A stretch of DNA of 64,000 nt from Citrobacter sp. Awk 4 (GTDB lineage Bacteria; Pseudomonadota; Gammaproteobacteria; Enterobacterales; Enterobacteriaceae): NCBI RefSeq assembly GCF_028069725.1, contig NZ_JANEWG010000022.1, forward strand, positions 1 through 64,000, in the 5' to 3' direction. Below, in pieces: positions 62,014 to 64,000 of the stretch; positions within the stretch are counted from its first letter, which is position 1; every line of letters begins with the position of its first letter. The notes beneath the pieces were generated by a model. It made no database searches. It worked only from the letters and a program-made list of their open reading frames with translations, and was not told where the DNA came from. A program made the position numbers and the translations under genes.

Positions 62014-63375
62014 TTAATAAGCGCGCAGTGTCTGAAAGACCGAGGTCAGCAGACGCGCATCTTTGATGCCCGGCTGCGACTCTACACCAGAATTAAAATC
62101 GAGGCCGGCACAGCCGGTTTTAGCCGCGTCTACGCAGTTATCTGCGCCTAATCCGCCAGCCAGAAAAACATTGTCCAGCGTCTGACCCTGCAGTAATGAC
62201 CAGTCAAAACGTTGACCTGTACCACCCTGGCCGTTATCCAGAACGTACTTATCAATATGCTGATAATCGCGGGCAGGAAGCGTATCGCCGACGCTCAACG
62301 CTTTCCAGATTTGCACCTGTTCAGGCAACGCAGCACGCAGCGCATTCACATAGGCCTGATCTTCATGACCATGCAGTTGTACCGCCTTGAGCGACAGCGT
62401 GGTGGCTTTCTCGCAAACCTGCGCAATGTCCGCATCACGAAAGACACCAACATACCGTAGCGGTGCCGCCGCCATCACGTCCCGTGCCTGCTCAACGCTG
62501 ACGGCGCGAGGAGAAGATGCCACAAAAATCAACCCGCCATAAATGGCGCCAGCGTCATAAGCGGCTTTTGCATCCTGAGGGCGGGTCAGGCCGCACACTT
62601 TATTCTCACCCAGCAGCACCCGGCGCACGGCCGCGTGGAGATTGTCCTCAGACATCAGCGCAGACCCGATAAGAAAGCCGTTGGCAAAGTGGCTTAGTTC
62701 GCGCACCTGACCGTAGGTGTTGATTCCGGATTCGCTGATCACGGTCACGTCATGACCCAGACGTGGCGCAAGCTGCCGGGTTCGGTTCAAATCAATCGAC
62801 AGGTCGCGCAGGTCGCGGTTATTGATGCCGACAACTTTTGCGCCCAGAGCTATGGCGCGCTCCAGCTCTTCTTCGTTGCTCACCTCGGTCAACACGCCCA
62901 TTTTTAAGCTGTGCGCCACGGTGGCAAGCTGGCGATACTGTTCGTCATCCAGCACCGAGAGCATCAGCAGGCAGGCATCCGCCTGATAATGACGCGCCAG
63001 GTAGATTTGGTAAGGGTCAATAATGAAGTCCTTACACAGAATCGGCTGCGGCGCGATGGCGCTGACCACCGGCAGAAAATCAAAACTGCCCTGAAAATAT
63101 TTCTCGTCGGTCAGGACGGAAATCGCCGACGCATAGTGCTTGTAAACACCAGCTATCTGCGCCGGGTCGAAATTCTCCCGGATCACGCCTTTCGAGGGAG
63201 AAGCCTTTTTACACTCCAGGATAAACGCGGTACGCGCTCCGGCAAGTGCATCATAAAAATGTCGTGAACTCGGCTGGATGTCGTTCTGGAAACTGGCCAG
63301 CGGTTGCTGCTGCTTACGGGCTTCTACCCAAATCGCCTTATCTGCGACGATTTTCGCTAAAACGGTCTGCATCAT
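62014..63375 (-). CDS. trpC: Bifunctional indole-3-glycerol-phosphate synthase / phosphoribosylanthranilate isomerase
   Basis: A 453-residue fusion, enterobacterial type. Residues 1-255 form the IGPS barrel ([37 protein letters not shown]). Residues 256-453 form the PRAI barrel ([20 protein letters not shown] with catalytic Cys, and [10 protein letters not shown]). It catalyses steps three and four of the tryptophan branch. The start (two Met codons) directly abuts the trpD stop. Confidence 0.98.
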   Translation of the reverse strand: MMQTVLAKIVADKAIWVEARKQQQPLASFQNDIQPSSRHFYDALAGARTAFILECKKASPSKGVIRENFDPAQIAGVYKHYASAISVLTDEKYFQGSFDFLPVVSAIAPQPILCKDFIIDPYQIYLARHYQADACLLMLSVLDDEQYRQLATVAHSLKMGVLTEVSNEEELERAIALGAKVVGINNRDLRDLSIDLNRTRQLAPRLGHDVTVISESGINTYGQVRELSHFANGFLIGSALMSEDNLHAAVRRVLLGENKVCGLTRPQDAKAAYDAGAIYGGLIFVASSPRAVSVEQARDVMAAAPLRYVGVFRDADIAQVCEKATTLSLKAVQLHGHEDQAYVNALRAALPEQVQIWKALSVGDTLPARDYQHIDKYVLDNGQGGTGQRFDWSLLQGQTLDNVFLAGGLGADNCVDAAKTGCAGLDFNSGVESQPGIKDARLLTSVFQTLRAY

Positions 63376-64000
63376 TTACCCTCTTGCCGCCAGTGCGGTA
63401 ACCCGGTCATAGGCTGCGCCGCTGCGCAGAACAGTGATCACGGTTTGCACATTGGCTTTCAAATCTTCCTCGCCATGCAGGCGCATCAGCATGGCAACAT
63501 TCGCGGCGACAGCGGCCTCGTGGGCGGCTTCACCTTTACCTTGTAGCAAGCGTGTCAGAATGTCACGGTTTTCTTCTGGCGTGCCGCCAGCCAGCTGTTC
63601 CTGATGATAAGGGGTGAGGCCAAAGTCATCCGCCGTCAGCGTATAACTTTTGATTTCCCCCTCGTGTAACTCGGCAACGATTGTCGGCGCATGCAAGGAA
63701 ACTTCATCCATTCCACCGCTGTGGACCACCGCGGCGCGTTGATATCCCAGAACACGCAATGTCTCGGCAATCGGCAGCACCAGTTCAGCGCTGTAGACGC
63801 CAATCAGCGCCAGCGGCGGGTGCGCCGGGTTAATCAACGGTCCCAGCACGTTGAACAGCGTGCGTGTTTTTAACTGCTGGCGCACCGGCATCGCATGGCG
63901 AAAACCCGTATGGTACTTCGGTGCAAACAGGAAGCAGACGCCGAGGTCGTCCAGCGCCTGGCGCGACTTGTCAGCATTCATATCCAGATTAATGCCGAAA
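63376..64000 (-). CDS. trpD: Anthranilate phosphoribosyltransferase (TrpD), 5' part cut by window edge
   Basis: The C-terminal part of the phosphoribosyltransferase domain ([34 protein letters not shown]) runs from the window edge to TAA at 63376-63378. About 207 residues are visible, in frame to base 64000. In enterobacteria this domain is fused behind the TrpG glutaminase domain (531 residues in E. coli), so the fusion is expected but not visible here. It transfers phosphoribose from PRPP (made by Prs, also in this window) to anthranilate. Confidence 0.97.
   Translation of the reverse strand, partial: FGINLDMNADKSRQALDDLGVCFLFAPKYHTGFRHAMPVRQQLKTRTLFNVLGPLINPAHPPLALIGVYSAELVLPIAETLRVLGYQRAAVVHSGGMDEVSLHAPTIVAELHEGEIKSYTLTADDFGLTPYHQEQLAGGTPEENRDILTRLLQGKGEAAHEAAVAANVAMLMRLHGEEDLKANVQTVITVLRSGAAYDRVTALAARG

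Overview
The window is a chromosomal segment of an enterobacterium close to Escherichia, Salmonella and Citrobacter. From about 4.1 kb to the right edge, gene order and protein lengths follow the E. coli K-12 ychF-to-trp region almost exactly. Several differences from K-12 (chaB not seen, an extra small gene beside chaC, a short K+ channel between oppF and yciU with no kch beside cls, a cysteine-cluster gene next to yciC, and a diguanylate cyclase in place of yciGFE) fit a Citrobacter-like genome better than E. coli. Genus cannot be fixed from sequence reading alone.

Layout. (1) 1-4.1 kb is accessory DNA. It holds the start of a leftward two-span membrane protein, then an AT-rich overlapping pair (a 236-aa protein of unknown family and a 58-aa two-span membrane protein), then a LysR regulator divergent from a three-gene cassette (predicted dimeric barrel protein, tautomerase-like protein, metallo-beta-lactamase-fold hydrolase). 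(2) 4.1-20 kb is core: ychF-pth, ychH, dauA, prs-ispE-lolB, divergent hemA-prfA-prmC-sirB2-sirB1-kdsA, then chaA, chaC, a small predicted DUF1883-like gene and ychN. (3) 20-33 kb holds ychO and the complete nitrate respiration island: narXL (sensor/regulator), narK (transporter) and narGHJI (reductase plus chaperone), with FNR boxes and NarL-type heptamers in the two control regions. (4) 33-44 kb: two tandem tRNA-Tyr genes behind a stringent-type promoter, purU, ychJ, rssA-rssB, galU, hns, tdk, adhE and ychE. (5) 45-51.5 kb: the oppABCDF oligopeptide importer, then a six-span K+ channel carrying a C-terminal zinc ribbon. (6) 51.5-58.3 kb: yciU-clsA, yciY, yciI, tonB, yciA, yciB, yciC, a YkgJ-like gene and ompW. 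(7) 58.4-64 kb: a membrane diguanylate cyclase preceded by a short overlapping ORF, then trpA, trpB, trpCF and the 3' part of trpD, cut by the window edge.

Most of the window is ordinary core genome and I found no large undescribed system. The places most worth a second look are the left accessory block (a possible toxic effector/immunity pair and an uncharacterised hydrolase cassette), three short upstream ORFs placed at or near downstream genes (before ychE, before the diguanylate cyclase, and between chaA and chaC), and the zinc-ribbon K+ channel. Functions for core genes rest on recognising the E. coli orthologues by sequence and synteny. No database search was run.
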